The notes beneath the pieces are model-generated. The model had not been told where the DNA came from. It worked only from the letters and a program-made list of their open reading frames with translations, and did no database searches. Shown in pieces: positions 9,501 to 21,242 of a stretch of 60,000 nucleotides of DNA. The translations under genes and the position numbers were made by a program. Positions within the stretch are counted from its first letter, which is position 1, and every line of letters begins with the position of its first letter. The stretch is from Cristatella mucedo (taxonomy: Eukaryota > Bryozoa > Phylactolaemata > Cristatellidae), in the NCBI GenBank assembly GCA_009760855.2, contig WPIO01000026.1, forward strand, positions 436,001 to 496,000. Direction: 5' to 3'.

Positions 9501-10729
9501 TTATTATATTGTTTCTTGTTAGTGCTCATTGTAGTTCATGGGCTTCTATTTTTGTTCGAGTTTAACTTTTCCCTTGTCGACCCGTATATCTATCGTGAAC
9601 CCGTGTGCCTTCCATCGCTGCCTGGCAACGTCAAAAACAGCTCGATAAGATGAAGATCTAGCTTGCGTCGACCTGAGGTAGTTCAACCTTCAGGAATAAC
9701 ACAGCTCTTGAACCCTCAGGATATAACACAGCTGGCAGGTTGTTTGTCTTGAACGAGTATAGCTAGGCAACGGGCAGCAAGAAACTTGCGACATCTATAG
9801 ACAGCAAGAAGTGGGTCGGACTAAATCCCCTGCCCTGCTAGAGGCAGTGAAAGTGCAGTGCAGCAGGCGACAGGGTTTGCTGGCCAATCGGGTCGCAATT
9901 CTCGAAAGGGTTAGCAGTTGTTTCAAAGACTTCTAGAGTACTTCACCGTGGAATGAATTGCAGAAATTCAGCTTCGAAGTCACGAGTTCACCAGCCTGGC
10001 GTACCATAGTAACATGTTGCAAGCAGATTCTGATCGTGGCAGAAAAACTGAAGCTGGAGAGTTTCTTAATTATATTTAGCCGTAATCGTACTTTGTTTAT
10101 TATAAAGGCTGAAACCAAGGACGGAAGAGAAAAGTACGTTACGAGTCCTGTCGGATTCTGAAAAAAAAACAATAGTCACGCCTATATATATATAGCCGGA
10201 AGTCGTGGACCTCGGTGATCGTCAATCCGGAATATATAAATTATTAGCATTACTATTGCTTCCAGAATGGCCTGTATTTTGTCGTCGTTTGATTACAGGG
10301 TCTTTGAAAGCATCGACCACCTACTCTCAGAAATATTAGAACTCAGTCGTTTAGCAAGCCGAAACTCACTGAGGTGTCAAGTGACGCTTCCACAGCTGCA
10401 AGATTAAGTAATTGCCTGGTGTATGCAATTCTCATTCGTCTTCTCGGGCTTCATAGTTGCTATTTGCGAAGTTTACTAGAAAAGCCCATATGTAGGCCTT
10501 ATACCGAACTTATAGGTCAAGGAGGTCAAAGTGCTTCTCCAGCGTAGACATATCTTCGTTTATTTTAAATCCTAGCTGCGGTCATATTTTATTAGTCAAA
10601 ACACAGCAAAGGCAAACATGTTAAAATTGTTGTCCCATTTTCACGGAGAGTTTCATTTTGAAAACCATATCGGCTAACTTACTAAACGGCTGAGTCATAA
10701 ATATCTGGGACCATAGTTGGACTACCAAA
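9501..10729. other. unassigned sequence
   Basis: No supported gene. A short (TA)6 tract lies near 10182-10192. Two antisense open frames around 9933-10172 mirror each other and have no family signature. Confidence 0.4.
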
Positions 10730-11446
10730 ATCCGGCCAGGTCTGCCATCTCAACGTGCAACTCACTGCTTACTGGCCTACCAGCATGTGCGATCAGGCGA
10801 TTGCAGCTGGTGCAAAACTCTGCAGCTAGGCTTGTCTGTCGTGAGCGTCGCAGTTGCCACATTACTCCACTTCTCGCCGACCTGCACTGGCTACCAGTCA
10901 AGCAACTGATTGACTTCAAGGTTTTGTCGCTCACTTTTAGGTCCCTTCATTCTATGGCTCCAGCCCATCTTTCAGATATACTACCCCATCAGGCCAAGCA
11001 TCGTACCACCCGCTTTTCGGAATCCAACAGTCTAGAAATACCTCGTACAAACCTTAAATCCTTTGGAGACCGTGCATTCAGCTCGTATGCTCCCAAAGCC
11101 TGGAACTCCCTCCCGACCTGCATCAGAACATTCCATGACATGACCACATTTAAAAGAAACTTAAAAACACAGCTATTTAGGACAGCATTTAGTGGGTCCC
11201 TGTGATTCGTCCTTGACGTGCTTATGCGTGCTGACACTGTGCATGCTGCCACTAACCACATTTGCATGCTGACCCTGTGCATGTCACCCCTAACCATATT
11301 ATTCATTTTGTTTGTTTTTCAAGCATGATTTTACTTACCATTTAATTGCATTTCACTTTGCAGCAAATGTAAAGCGCCTAGAAAGAGATTAAGTTCTCTG
11401 AGGGCGCTTTATCAAGTGCATTATTATCATTATTATTATTATTATT
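10730..11446 (+). mobile_element. LINE1 3' fragment, well preserved
   Basis: One frame of about 160 codons encodes the LINE1 C-terminal region. It contains LPACAIRRLQLVQNSAARLV, the RSCHITPLLADLHWLPVKQ block, and the NSLEIPRTNLKSFGDRAFSS and APKAWNSLPTC blocks. The stop near 11203 is followed by about 190 bp of 3' UTR, the AAAGCGCCTAGAAAGAGAT hairpin and an (ATT)n tail ending near 11446. It is 5' truncated: there is no RT palm. It cannot be autonomous. Confidence 0.9.
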
Positions 11447-12928
11447 AACATTCCTCTTCAGTTAGTTGTTTCTTTCGATTTCCCTGAATTCTAAGAGAAT
11501 GGTGCAGTGTGGACCCAAATACTGCGTCACTCGTCTCGTATGTTTTTTTTCTGTCTCTTGCGATCACCGACAGTTGAAGGCGTTATCCTATTGTGCTAAG
11601 CTCTTGTTCAACTCCAAAGAACGACTGGTCTCTTCATTATCATGTTTGAGAAAAGCACTGGAAATTGATAAGGCCTACTTTCCATTCTACTGGAGATCGT
11701 TTCTTGGCTCAAAACTACAGCAAATGTTCCTCAATCAATCAGTGATAGCTGCTTTTGTTTCTCGCTTACCGCTTTGAGGCGAACTATGCACGCGAGCGCA
11801 CTGCTTTGTATGGGAGAAATATATACACTGTTGCTGTGCAGGAATTCGTACTTTTAAAAGACCGCCAACGGAGGCTGCAGGGCTCCTTGTTGACAAGCCT
11901 GCTGCTGATACTTGCTAATCGGCAGCCGATTCTAGTCTCTCATAGTAGCGCGGTTCTTGGAAAGCAGCCAACACAGACGAGGAAGAGCAGAGGAGGAGGC
12001 TGCTACCTGGGTCGACATCTTCAGTGCCCCTCGCCCACCCGCTGGCAAGCTGCACCCCGTCGTTGACGACTGCACCACGGCCGAAGGACGTGCCCGGCCG
12101 TGCCCGACGGAAGGACACGTTTCAACAGATGTGGAAGCATTTCGGTCCACAAACCGTACTTGTGCTGCCAGCGCAGTTTCACCCAGTTTAACGCCTTGTC
12201 AGCAATTAAACGCAGCTCAGGAGGGCTCCAACCAGCTCCAGCGTTTGCTTCTACAGACCGCGAGGTATTAGATATAGTGTAAACAAGCCTGTGGGCTAGC
12301 TCTCTTTGAATGCGCTGGCACCTGCTGAAGCGGACTCGGGCTGAGACTAACGATTTGTCGAAGACCGGCGGTTGAGTGACAGCATTTTTGTCCCCATCTT
12401 TGAAACCAAGTGCGGGACAGCACTGGGCGTGAGGCGCTTCGGGCACGAGGCGCTTGCTCAGCCGTTTGGTAGACCTGCTGCTCCCACTGCTGTTGCACGA
12501 CGGCTTGCATGCATTTAGCTACTGCTACAGTGAGCTTTGTCAATTCGCAGCAGATAAGCTCTCGTTAGCCTGCTGCTGCCAACAATCCTCGTTATATTTC
12601 AGACAGCAGCCGAAGCAGCAGCGGCGGCGGCGGCATCATGAACAACGCTAGCGACTGCAGTGACAGCAGGGGCGTCAAGGAATGTCGACAAAGCGATTAC
12701 ACTAGAGAGTATGCCTGGAAGTTAGGTTACAATTTGTTTCCGGTGAAAATCTGCTAGTACGTCTGGATCTAGCAGGATAGATAATATAGATACTGCGGCT
12801 CTTGACTCTAAATTACTGACCAGCGGGATCGCTTGGCTATCGTGCCTTTTTGTCTTACGTCTAAGGGAGATGTTTCACAAAGCAGACCGATTTTTTAAAT
12901 ATCATATCAAGATAGAAGTAAGTCGGCA
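11447..12928. other. unassigned sequence, partly GC-rich
   Basis: From about 11,900 to 12,660 the DNA is GC-rich with overlapping open frames on both strands (the longest is 141 codons, minus, 12021-12446). I recognise no protein family. A CAG/GGC triplet tract lies at about 12601-12637. It may be unique host sequence. Confidence 0.35.
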
Positions 12929-13082
12929 GATGCAGCAGCCTCGGCTACAGTGTATTAAGCCGCAGAAGAGTCGTTGCAGCTGTCACCACCTCTTTGAAGA
13001 GGCAATATAGGCTTGCCTACTGCATGACTCTAACTCGCGATCTCGGTCATTAAGTGCGAGCTCATTATCCCTTAGATAAGAG
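12929..13082 (-). mobile_element. SINE-B, degenerate
   Basis: TTAAGCCGCAGAAGAGTC, GCTGTCACCACCTC and ACTCTAACTCGCGATCTCGG align in order with the SINE-B consensus seen at 26971 and 46544, in minus orientation. The B box is badly eroded. Confidence 0.5.
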
Positions 13083-13224
13083 CTTACAATATTCAGCCAC
13101 ATAGCAAACAGTTCTTACCGAAAGTAAGCTCAGTGTTACACAAAAGACTTTTCACTCTTTGTCGTGGCGATGGACGGTTAGTGACAATCTCTTCTAACAA
13201 GCCATATAGAAACACCACTATGAA

Positions 13225-13227
<3 letters not shown>

Positions 13228-13299
<72 letters not shown>

Positions 13300-13310
13300 A
13301 GAGAGAGAGG

Positions 13311-13350
<40 letters not shown>

Positions 13351-13458
13351 GAGAGGGAGGGAGGAAGAGAAAGAGAGAAATAGAGAGAGGGAGAGAGGAA
13401 AAGAGAGAGACAAAGGAGAGAGAGAGAGAGAGAGAGAAAAAAAGAGAGAGGGAGAAAG
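13228..13458. repeat. (GA)n microsatellite, compound
   Basis: A pure GA run of about 60 bp is followed by G9 near 13291 and then purine-only mixed GA, GGGA and GAAA units to 13458. The whole tract is purine on the plus strand apart from rare breaks. Arg-Glu open frames over it are artefacts. Confidence 0.95.
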
Positions 13459-14079
13459 TCCGCATCAGGTCGGAATTTTGCTGCTGCATTGCCACACACT
13501 GGGGCCTGCTGACGTGCACAGCCAGCAATGCTCTATTTGGGCACGCCGAGCTCAGGCATCGAGATATTGCAAGTCGTGGGCACCGTTTGCTCGTCAATGC
13601 AGAGTGTCACCAGACGTTTTGCATGTTATTGTAGCCGGAGAGTCTTTCAAGGGGGTCTATGTTAGGGTTTCTTTTCGCTATAGCATCTATCTCAGTCTTA
13701 GCGCGAGGCTCTTATCTCCCGGTACTTGTATTTACTCCGACTCAGTACATCACTTGGACCTTGCAAAGCTACACTAGTAGGTTAAATACGTGCTATAAGC
13801 TCAATATACTGGACGGGTGGAGTGCTTGCTGGCAATGTGATTTATCCGATCTACGGTTGGGGGAATGTACTCGAAATTAGATCGGAAATAAGCTTTATAA
13901 AATGTAAATATATATAACAAGAGGACGAGCAGCACCCATCTAAAAACTATATAATGCAGACTGCTTTTTCACTACTTACTTGTTCTACAGCTTTTGAAAG
14001 CACAATAACTCCTTTTCATTTATTCATAATACGGAGCGAGAAAGAGAGATGACGAGTACTTGACTGAGCGACAGAGTGT
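13459..14079. other. unassigned sequence
   Basis: No supported gene. Open frames leaving the GA array continue into this stretch without a recognisable domain. Confidence 0.4.
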
Positions 14080-15147
14080 ATAATAATAATAATAATAGTA
14101 ATAATATTAACAATAATAATAATACATTTAATATAGTGCCCCTAGAGAACTAAATCTCTTTCTAGGCGCTTTACATTTGCTGCAAAGGAAGCACTATCGA
14201 ATGGTTAGTGGTAGCATATTCAAAAACAAGAATAAAATGGTAATGGGTGACATGCTCAGGGTCAGCATGCAAGTATGGTTAGTGGCAGCTTGCACACTCA
14301 GCACGCATAAGCAGATAAAGGTCTAATCGCAGGGAACCACTAAATGCTGTGATAAATATGCATTTTTAGTTCGTCAGGAGATGTCGTGGCGCAAGTCGAG
14401 AGTGAGTTCCAGGCTTTGGGAGCATACGAACTATAGGCACGGTCTCTGAAGGATTTGAGGTCTGTACGAGGTATGGGTAAACAATCAGATTCTGAAAGGC
14501 AGGTGGTACGATGCTTAGCCTGGTGGGGAAATAGATCTGACAGGTTGGCTGGAGCAAACGAAGGGACCCAAAAGTGAGTGACAAAATCTTGAATTCGATG
14601 CATTGCTTGACTGGAAGCCAGTGCAAGTCGGCGAGAAGTGGTGTGATGTGGAAACTGCAACGCTCACGTCAGCCAAGCCTGGCTGCAGCGTCTTGCACCG
14701 GATGTAAATACCTGATTGCACAGGCCGTTAGACCAGCAAGCATAAAGTTGCTGAAGTCGAGACGGGATATCACAAATTCACGAACCAATTTAGATATGGT
14801 ATCCCTGTCTAAACAAGGCCGAATTTGAGCAATACTACGTAGCTAAAAGTAGGCAGACTTGACTGTGGAGCTGATATGGTCGTATACTGGAAGGTCGCTT
14901 TGGAACAGGACACCTAGATTTTGTACAGATTGAACAGAATATATGCTGGAAGAGGCTATTTTGCGAGTTAACCTTTCCGATTTCTCAAACGCCACGTAGT
15001 TTACCCACAAATAGTACGTTGGTTTTTATCATCATTCAATATGAGGAAATTTATTATGTGCGGATTTCATCATAACATGTAGCGAGGGAGTTGAGAGACT
15101 TCGATGTGCAAGAGGGCTGCGAGGATCAAAGCAAAAATACAACTGAG
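14080..15147 (-). mobile_element. LINE1 3' fragment
   Basis: The (TAA)n tail is at the left (14080-14130), then the hairpin (CTCTTTCTAGGCGCTTTAC), the 3' UTR and, on the minus strand, the C-terminal region. Recognisable blocks are SDLFPHQAKHRTTCLSESD, FRDRAYSSYAPKAWNSLS, and upstream a frame-broken HITPLL/LHWLPVKQ block near 14620. It extends 5' to the segment equivalent to the FDPSQPS block near 15147, where homology stops. Several frameshifts. Confidence 0.87.
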
Positions 15148-15197
15148 GATACTAGAGATACCGGAAAATTCCCGCAGCAGAGAAGAGCAATATAGAG

Positions 15198-15600
<403 letters not shown>

Positions 15601-15911
15601 CAGAGAAAGTGTAACCGAGACGGAAGAAGAGGGGTCATTCTCAAAGCCATTGAAAGAATTTGCGTCTGTATGGATTTTCTTAGCTGAGATGCAAACAGCT
15701 GTGCGGCTTGTTTAACAGCTTAATATCACCCCAGGCCTATTGTTTCTGCTGATACTAGAATGCCCACAAACTTATGTAACTGTTGATATTGCTGCGAAGA
15801 TATCCATATGACTTAAATATTGTTAATTGTAACAGCATGGAGCTCTCAGCGCTGCTCCGGGTATACGAACCAGCACTGTCTGATTGAATAGGTGTGCCAT
15901 GCACAGTACAG

Positions 15912-15913
<2 letters not shown>

Positions 15914-15984
<71 letters not shown>
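15914..15984. repeat. (CT)n microsatellite
   Basis: A pure CT run of about 71 bp. It is on the opposite purine strand to the GA array 300 bp upstream. Confidence 0.96.
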
Positions 15985-15987
<3 letters not shown>

Positions 15988-18439
15988 CACTGACGACAAG
16001 CGTGGGCCTTCGTCATCTGCACTGACAGTTTCTATCAAGTACGTGCAGCCAGTCACTCATGACGGATTTGCTCTGCACTCCTTGCTTGCTTCGCAGCCGC
16101 ACGTTCCCACGAGTTCACAGTGGCGCTCAAGCACGCATGCGCACGCACTCTAGGCTGTCGCGCCTGCAGATAACAAGAGCTCTCGTCGCCGAGTGCATCG
16201 TGCACAATGGCGTCTGCTGACCTAGCCAGTGCAGCCTCTAGCTACGGCCTAGTGTGGGCACTCGACGAGCGGAATGACGTCAGCCGAAGGCAAGCCTCGT
16301 TTCGTCACACCTTTTTGTCGCTCTACCCACCTCCGGCTGCTAGGAAATCTTTCGAGCGCCTGCTGCAGATAATCTTGCTCGTGCTCAAGCCTACACACTG
16401 AGCGCATCTGGCTGCTATGCTAGACGCCGTCTGAGGAGCCAGCGTCAACCGCGATCCGCCACGCTGTGTGCCTGCGCTTATAGAATCGTATGCTCAGCTT
16501 GACTCGAATAAAACTTCTCATAAGCAAATAAGGCCGACAGCTGGCCGCAACGTAGCTCAAGCCATCCGGCTGGCAAACAGTGCACGCTGTCTCAAAAGGT
16601 GCTGGAATCCATTCTGCATATGACTTACTGCTAAGTCTACATACTCGGAGGTATACATTAAATCTGATCGCAGTTTACGAAGGGCTGCACTTGCTGCCAT
16701 CGAGCCTGATTTGGTGATCAAGCCTAAGCATGCAGCTTATTTAGGCTAAGCTTACCGTCGGCATAACCGCACACGTGCAAAGGAAAGGGAGCGTGCAGCG
16801 CTATACAAACTACCTACTACCACTACTTTTGTAATTATGGTTTCAGCTTCAGACCAACTAAAAGAAAGCAGAGATGCGTCGACGGAGCTTCGTAACCGGG
16901 ATACCGCCGTTGTATCGCTGTATCTCAAGCCGTTAGCGCTTAGCAATGAGTGCGCTTTCGAGCAAAGCTTACCTCAAAAGCGCATATTGAACAGCAGATA
17001 TGACGCCGTCTGACATATTGTGCCGACCCCTGGCCTAGTACCAGTATCGTGGGATAATCCTTATGGATTGTACCTCGCTCCAAGCTTTTAGTGTCGCAAA
17101 TATCCGCTGCCACGATCTCGTAGGTCACCCGCGAGATTCGAAATTAGGCCAAAGAGCAGTGGTACTCGCTTTTGGATAGCGGTCAATTATCGGCTTCTAC
17201 GAACATGCTGCTCCAGTATTGGCTTCACACACCGACACGCAATAATGCCATTACCCTCCCTCCCACTCAACTGTAAAGTCGCCTGTACTCAATAAACTAG
17301 TGGCCAATACTCCCGTCATGCAAATGAAAGAGGCAGGTGAGACTGGATGAGTCCAAAGCAATTTTAAGCAGCTCTAAAACCTTTTAAACTTGGTGATTTG
17401 TGTCTGCTTTTGCTACCTCTCAAGCTACCACTCACGATAAGCTCGCTCTTGAATGGTCCTGCTCGGATTAAAAAAAGGAAGTACTTTTGACTTGGACACA
17501 ATCGAGGCTGCATAGGATTTCCGGTATGTGAGGAGGTATTTTTTCTGCAACGGAAGACAACAGTAGCTATGTGAGATTTCTAACAGAACATGCATTTTTT
17601 TATAATTAGCAGAGTCAAACCTGAATATAGCTATAGTTGCTATTTATGTAAGACTGATCTAAGAAGACCCTAGAGTAGTAGTTCACCCGTTAGCACGACC
17701 ACATGAACTAAATTCTCCCTGCCATCTCTCTAATTCTCCCTGCCATCAATAAGCAGTGAGCATCTTTGCTACAACAGTCGCTCCCACACAGAGCTGAATG
17801 ACATATTCTTTTCAGCTTGGAAACGCAGAGGCCCAAGACTTCTGGCATCAGCGGCCGCTGCCAAATCGCACAGTGGAATCCGCCGCCTCTGGTACATTCT
17901 ACGCAAAGGCCACGTTGACATAACTCGTCGAAGTTTGGAGTAGAGAGCTGGCATGGCCCGTTGCCGAACTATTGAAAGTGCTGGTTCCAGCGCCGCAGCA
18001 CTGGCTACGTCGCCTCTCTCCGTTGTCATTAATGTTTTCATTAAATTCCGGTGCAAATATTGGCAAATATTTCCAGGCATTCATTCTCTAGATCAGCTCG
18101 CGGCTATTTGTGAGTTAGATTGACTTGCAATGTTGCACGGGTTGTCTATCAAAATATTTATCGCATTCCGGGGTAATATAGCTAGTAAATTACTACCAAT
18201 GCACGTGAAATTAAACTAATATTGTAGTCGGTTGGTTGCCTACAAAGGAGAAATCGAACCGACTTAAAACAGCAATTTATTTGCTGATCCGTTAGTTAAA
18301 AATATATTTTACAGGGTCAGTTTTAATTTATTCTCATACAGTTCTTGATCTTACAGTCCAGAATGCATCATTATTGATTTAAAATCTCAAAAATCACTGT
18401 ACATACAGCTGAGATTAAGATTCTAATTAGTAGCGAAAT
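15985..18439. other. unassigned sequence
   Basis: No supported gene. An open frame at 16207-16401 (64 codons) is followed by an AATAAA at about 16507, but it has no family signature. A 21-bp tandem duplication (AATTCTCCCTGCCATC plus a spacer) lies at 17711-17748. Confidence 0.35.
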
Positions 18440-19025
18440 GTGGGTCCGTTGTTACGCTAAATAGAAGATTTCACTTTTTTGTTCTTGGGTACAAAATTTG
18501 GCTTTCCCAATCTTTAATGCTTACAATAAAATAGTTCTTGTCCCTCCTAAAAATATACTTCGGTGGTCAGGACAATGACCATTTAGAATTCTATGGTCTT
18601 GATGTGGGGCTCTGTTGGGACGTCAGCTTCAAACAATATAGTATGCAGTATGGGTCAGGCTAATGACACCACTAACTAGTATTCAAAGAACTGCAACATC
18701 ACAGGCGCCTTAACCAAACATTAATATTTCAATATAACAGAAGATCGAGTAGCCATTTTAATTGGCAAGGCATCAAGCATTGTTTTAGCCTAGCAGATGC
18801 TTTTTATTAATGCCTGGACAATTTATCAAGACCAGAGCGAAATAAAACTTCGCGCACGAGTCTGTTAAGATGTTCGAGGCCTAAAAAGCATACTTTGGCA
18901 TGCCTGTAAGGGATAAAAGCAAGCCCTGGGCACTTCATCGCGCCTGCGAAAACTGAAAGAGAACTATTCAAGGTAAGGTGAAAAAGTGCTGCTCGCTGCA
19001 TTGCTTCTTTTCTCGCTCAATATTA
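18440..19025 (-). repeat. unclassified dispersed repeat R, copy 1
   Basis: The minus strand aligns over most of its length with the plus strand at 42565-43345. Shared segments in order include TAATATTG with ATGCAGCGAGCA, AGTTCTCTT, ATCT..ACAGAC, TTTCGCTC..TCTTGATA, CATCTGC, AAAATGGCTA, CCTGT, GACGTCC.AAC and ATTGTCC.GA..CGAAG. Both copies open with the same short frame (MQRA, then SSL, a phenylalanine, and CP at matched spacing), but it stops after 64 codons here. No known family recognised. It lies divergently, just upstream of the pseudogene at 19325, as in copy 2. Confidence 0.7.
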
Positions 19026-19182
19026 AGAAAACAAATGGGCATCAACTGCTACTTCTTCATTGTGGAGCCTTCAAACGTCAGTGAGAGCGCGCCTCCATCA
19101 TTTATTCATACATTCCTTTATCTATCGTCCTAGTGCACTACCCGTAGCTCCCCTCCCACACCTTCGGAGATCGATCAGCCAT

Positions 19183-19225
19183 ATTCTCTCTCTCTCTTTT
19201 TTCTTTCTCTCTCTCTCTCTCGACT

Positions 19226-19312
<87 letters not shown>
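19183..19312. repeat. (CT)n-(GA)n inverted microsatellite
   Basis: A CT-rich stretch flips to a pure GA run at 19223-19225. The arms 19206-19222 and 19226-19242 are exact reverse complements around a 3-nt ACT loop, and the GA side continues to about 19311. It can fold into a hairpin. Confidence 0.93.
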
Positions 19313-19314
<2 letters not shown>

Positions 19315-19324
19315 GAGAGAGGGA

Positions 19325-20585
19325 GCAGCAAGTCAGACAGCGAGGAAGATATTGAAGATCCAGGTTCCGATTTCATGGACGTAGCTAAGGAAAGGCAGTC
19401 ATACTTCCCAGAAAGACGTCAACGATATCAGGATATCAGCAGAGACCTTGGTATTATCTAGTCAAGCGTTGAGCTTCTGACATACAGGCTCAAGAAGTGG
19501 AACTTTTTGGATGTAAGTGTGAAAGTAGCAGATCGGAGAACGAACAACTGACTTCCCCCCACTTATTCAGTCAATAAGATGGATTGTGCTTCTGTAACAA
19601 TGTAGCTAGTCTATTCGTAGCTACAGAATTCATCGTAATCCTGATTTAACGGTACCTATTCATTGGCAGTTTATCTAAGAGCATCAAAGCCGTGCTGCTT
19701 CATAACTGAAACAAGCATTCGTCTCTCCCTATGGCTCTTTCTGTGCACCTCAAAGATGACTACACCAGTGTTCGGATGTTGCGGAAAGCCTTAAAATATA
19801 GAAACTACTGGCAAGTCATTCGACACTTCAAAATGGTTTTATTTCTGATGTGCTTCCAAGGCGGTTTTGTAAAGTCTCCTTGTTTATTTTATCTATGGGA
19901 CATCTGGGACACTAAGGCGCTCTGTCGCAAAAGTGACTGGCCACCGTGGAGCGAGTTCTCTGAAAGAATGAACACAATTAATTGGAAGCCGCTAGTAGAC
20001 CCTCGGAAGGCTCTGATGCCATCGCTGCACGCACATCAAGTTAGGCCGCATCGAGTAATTTTCGTAGCTATAGACAATTAATGAGTCAGCCGCTTTCAAG
20101 TACCTCAGTGATGTCTTTCCACAACTGACTGAAGTGAAGGTCAAAGCTGATATCTTCGCTGGACCATAGATAGAGAAAATCACAGAATGTGAAGAGTTCA
20201 CCTAGAAGATGAAAAAAACGGTGAATAGGTGAATACGGCTTGGAAACAAGTTTCTTTGCAGTGGTTCATGACTTCCTCGGCCCGTCGCAAGGCTGTTAAC
20301 TGTAAGCAGCTGTTTCAGGTGCTCACACAGGACTGTAGACAAAATGAGACGCAGAATGTCCCTACAAGTAGATATTCTTGATGCTCATCTTGAAAAAAAT
20401 TCAGGTCGAAAATGTAATCGTACTCAGAGGAGAAGGCGAGTGCTTTCACTAGGATCTATAGGTCTGTAGACACCGTAGCCAAGGACAGCGTAATACAAAA
20501 ATGATGGGTGAATGTTTGGGGGCTACTTATACAAAGTGATTTGCAGTGTCGCCACAAACCTAGAAAATCTGCTCCATTGAATATT
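19325..20585 (+). pseudogene. pseudogene of a repetitive invertebrate protein family (name unknown)
   Basis: In broken frames the order of blocks follows a protein I recall as present in many copies in arthropod and other invertebrate genomes. There is an acidic start (SDSEEDIEDPGSDF), then RYQDISRDLGII and VELLTYRLKKWNFL (19420-19505), SIKAVLLHN (about 19682), ALSVHLKDDYTSVRMLRKAL, and GGFVKSPCLFYLWDIWDTKA, where family members have a CLWDSR-like motif. Then come WKPLVDPRKALMP (about 19984), AAFKYLSDVFPQL (about 20091), MSLQVDILDAHLEK (about 20357) and SDLQCRHKPRK near 20540. Many stops and frameshifts mean it is dead. The family function is unknown to me; repeated genomic occurrence suggests it belongs to a mobile element. 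Copy 2 is at 42232-42480. Confidence 0.7.
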
Positions 20586-21242
20586 TGTATTGAATATTAT
20601 CCATGTGAATATTTGCCAATGGTCATCGTGTGCCTTCAGAGTAAATGCATGTAGTTTTGATTCATCTGCTGTTCTTTCGGACTAAATATGTCAAAAGATG
20701 CGGATTTTTTCGCTTTTCATCGGAAATGGGTTTCTCTTAAGGTTATTTATAACTAACCCGGTCTCAGTACTATGGTGTGCACGGAGTGAAGGTCATTTTT
20801 TGATGCTTTTGCGGCGTAAGTATTTAGGAGATAAGACTTCCTACAGAGGGAAAAACTTTAATACAGTGAATTTTATTGTCAGCCCTAGACTATTCTGCTC
20901 GAAGGGTGAATCTAGCAGCTGTTCGTTGTTATTTGAATAACTATCAGACCACTTTAAAATAAAGTCTGTGGTCTCCCGTCTCCCCTCAAGTAACGATTAA
21001 GCTATTAAAGTAGCCATATCTCAGCGCTAGCTAGTGCTAAGAAAGGATATTTTATGGCCCGGTGAGATAGAATGATGTATAGTTACCTTTCGATAAATAT
21101 ACTTTGTTTTTTCTGCGAACAGTAGAAATCGCAAGTTAGGTAGGCAACCGATTTCCTAGCTTGCCTTCATCAAGAGATATATTTAAAAACGTAACCTTTT
21201 ACCTCAAAAAGAAGCGATATCTCGAAACTTTGCCACGCACCG
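20586..21242. other. unassigned sequence
   Basis: AT-rich, with no supported gene. Part of the left end may still belong to the 3' flank of the pseudogene element. Confidence 0.4.

Noticed and set aside
13133-13777. 214-codon open frame, the second longest in the window
   Set aside because: Most of it is the Arg-Glu translation of the GA array, and the rest has no recognisable domain.
16207-16520. A short gene with an AATAAA signal at about 16507
   Set aside because: A 64-codon frame and one hexamer are expected by chance; no family signature.
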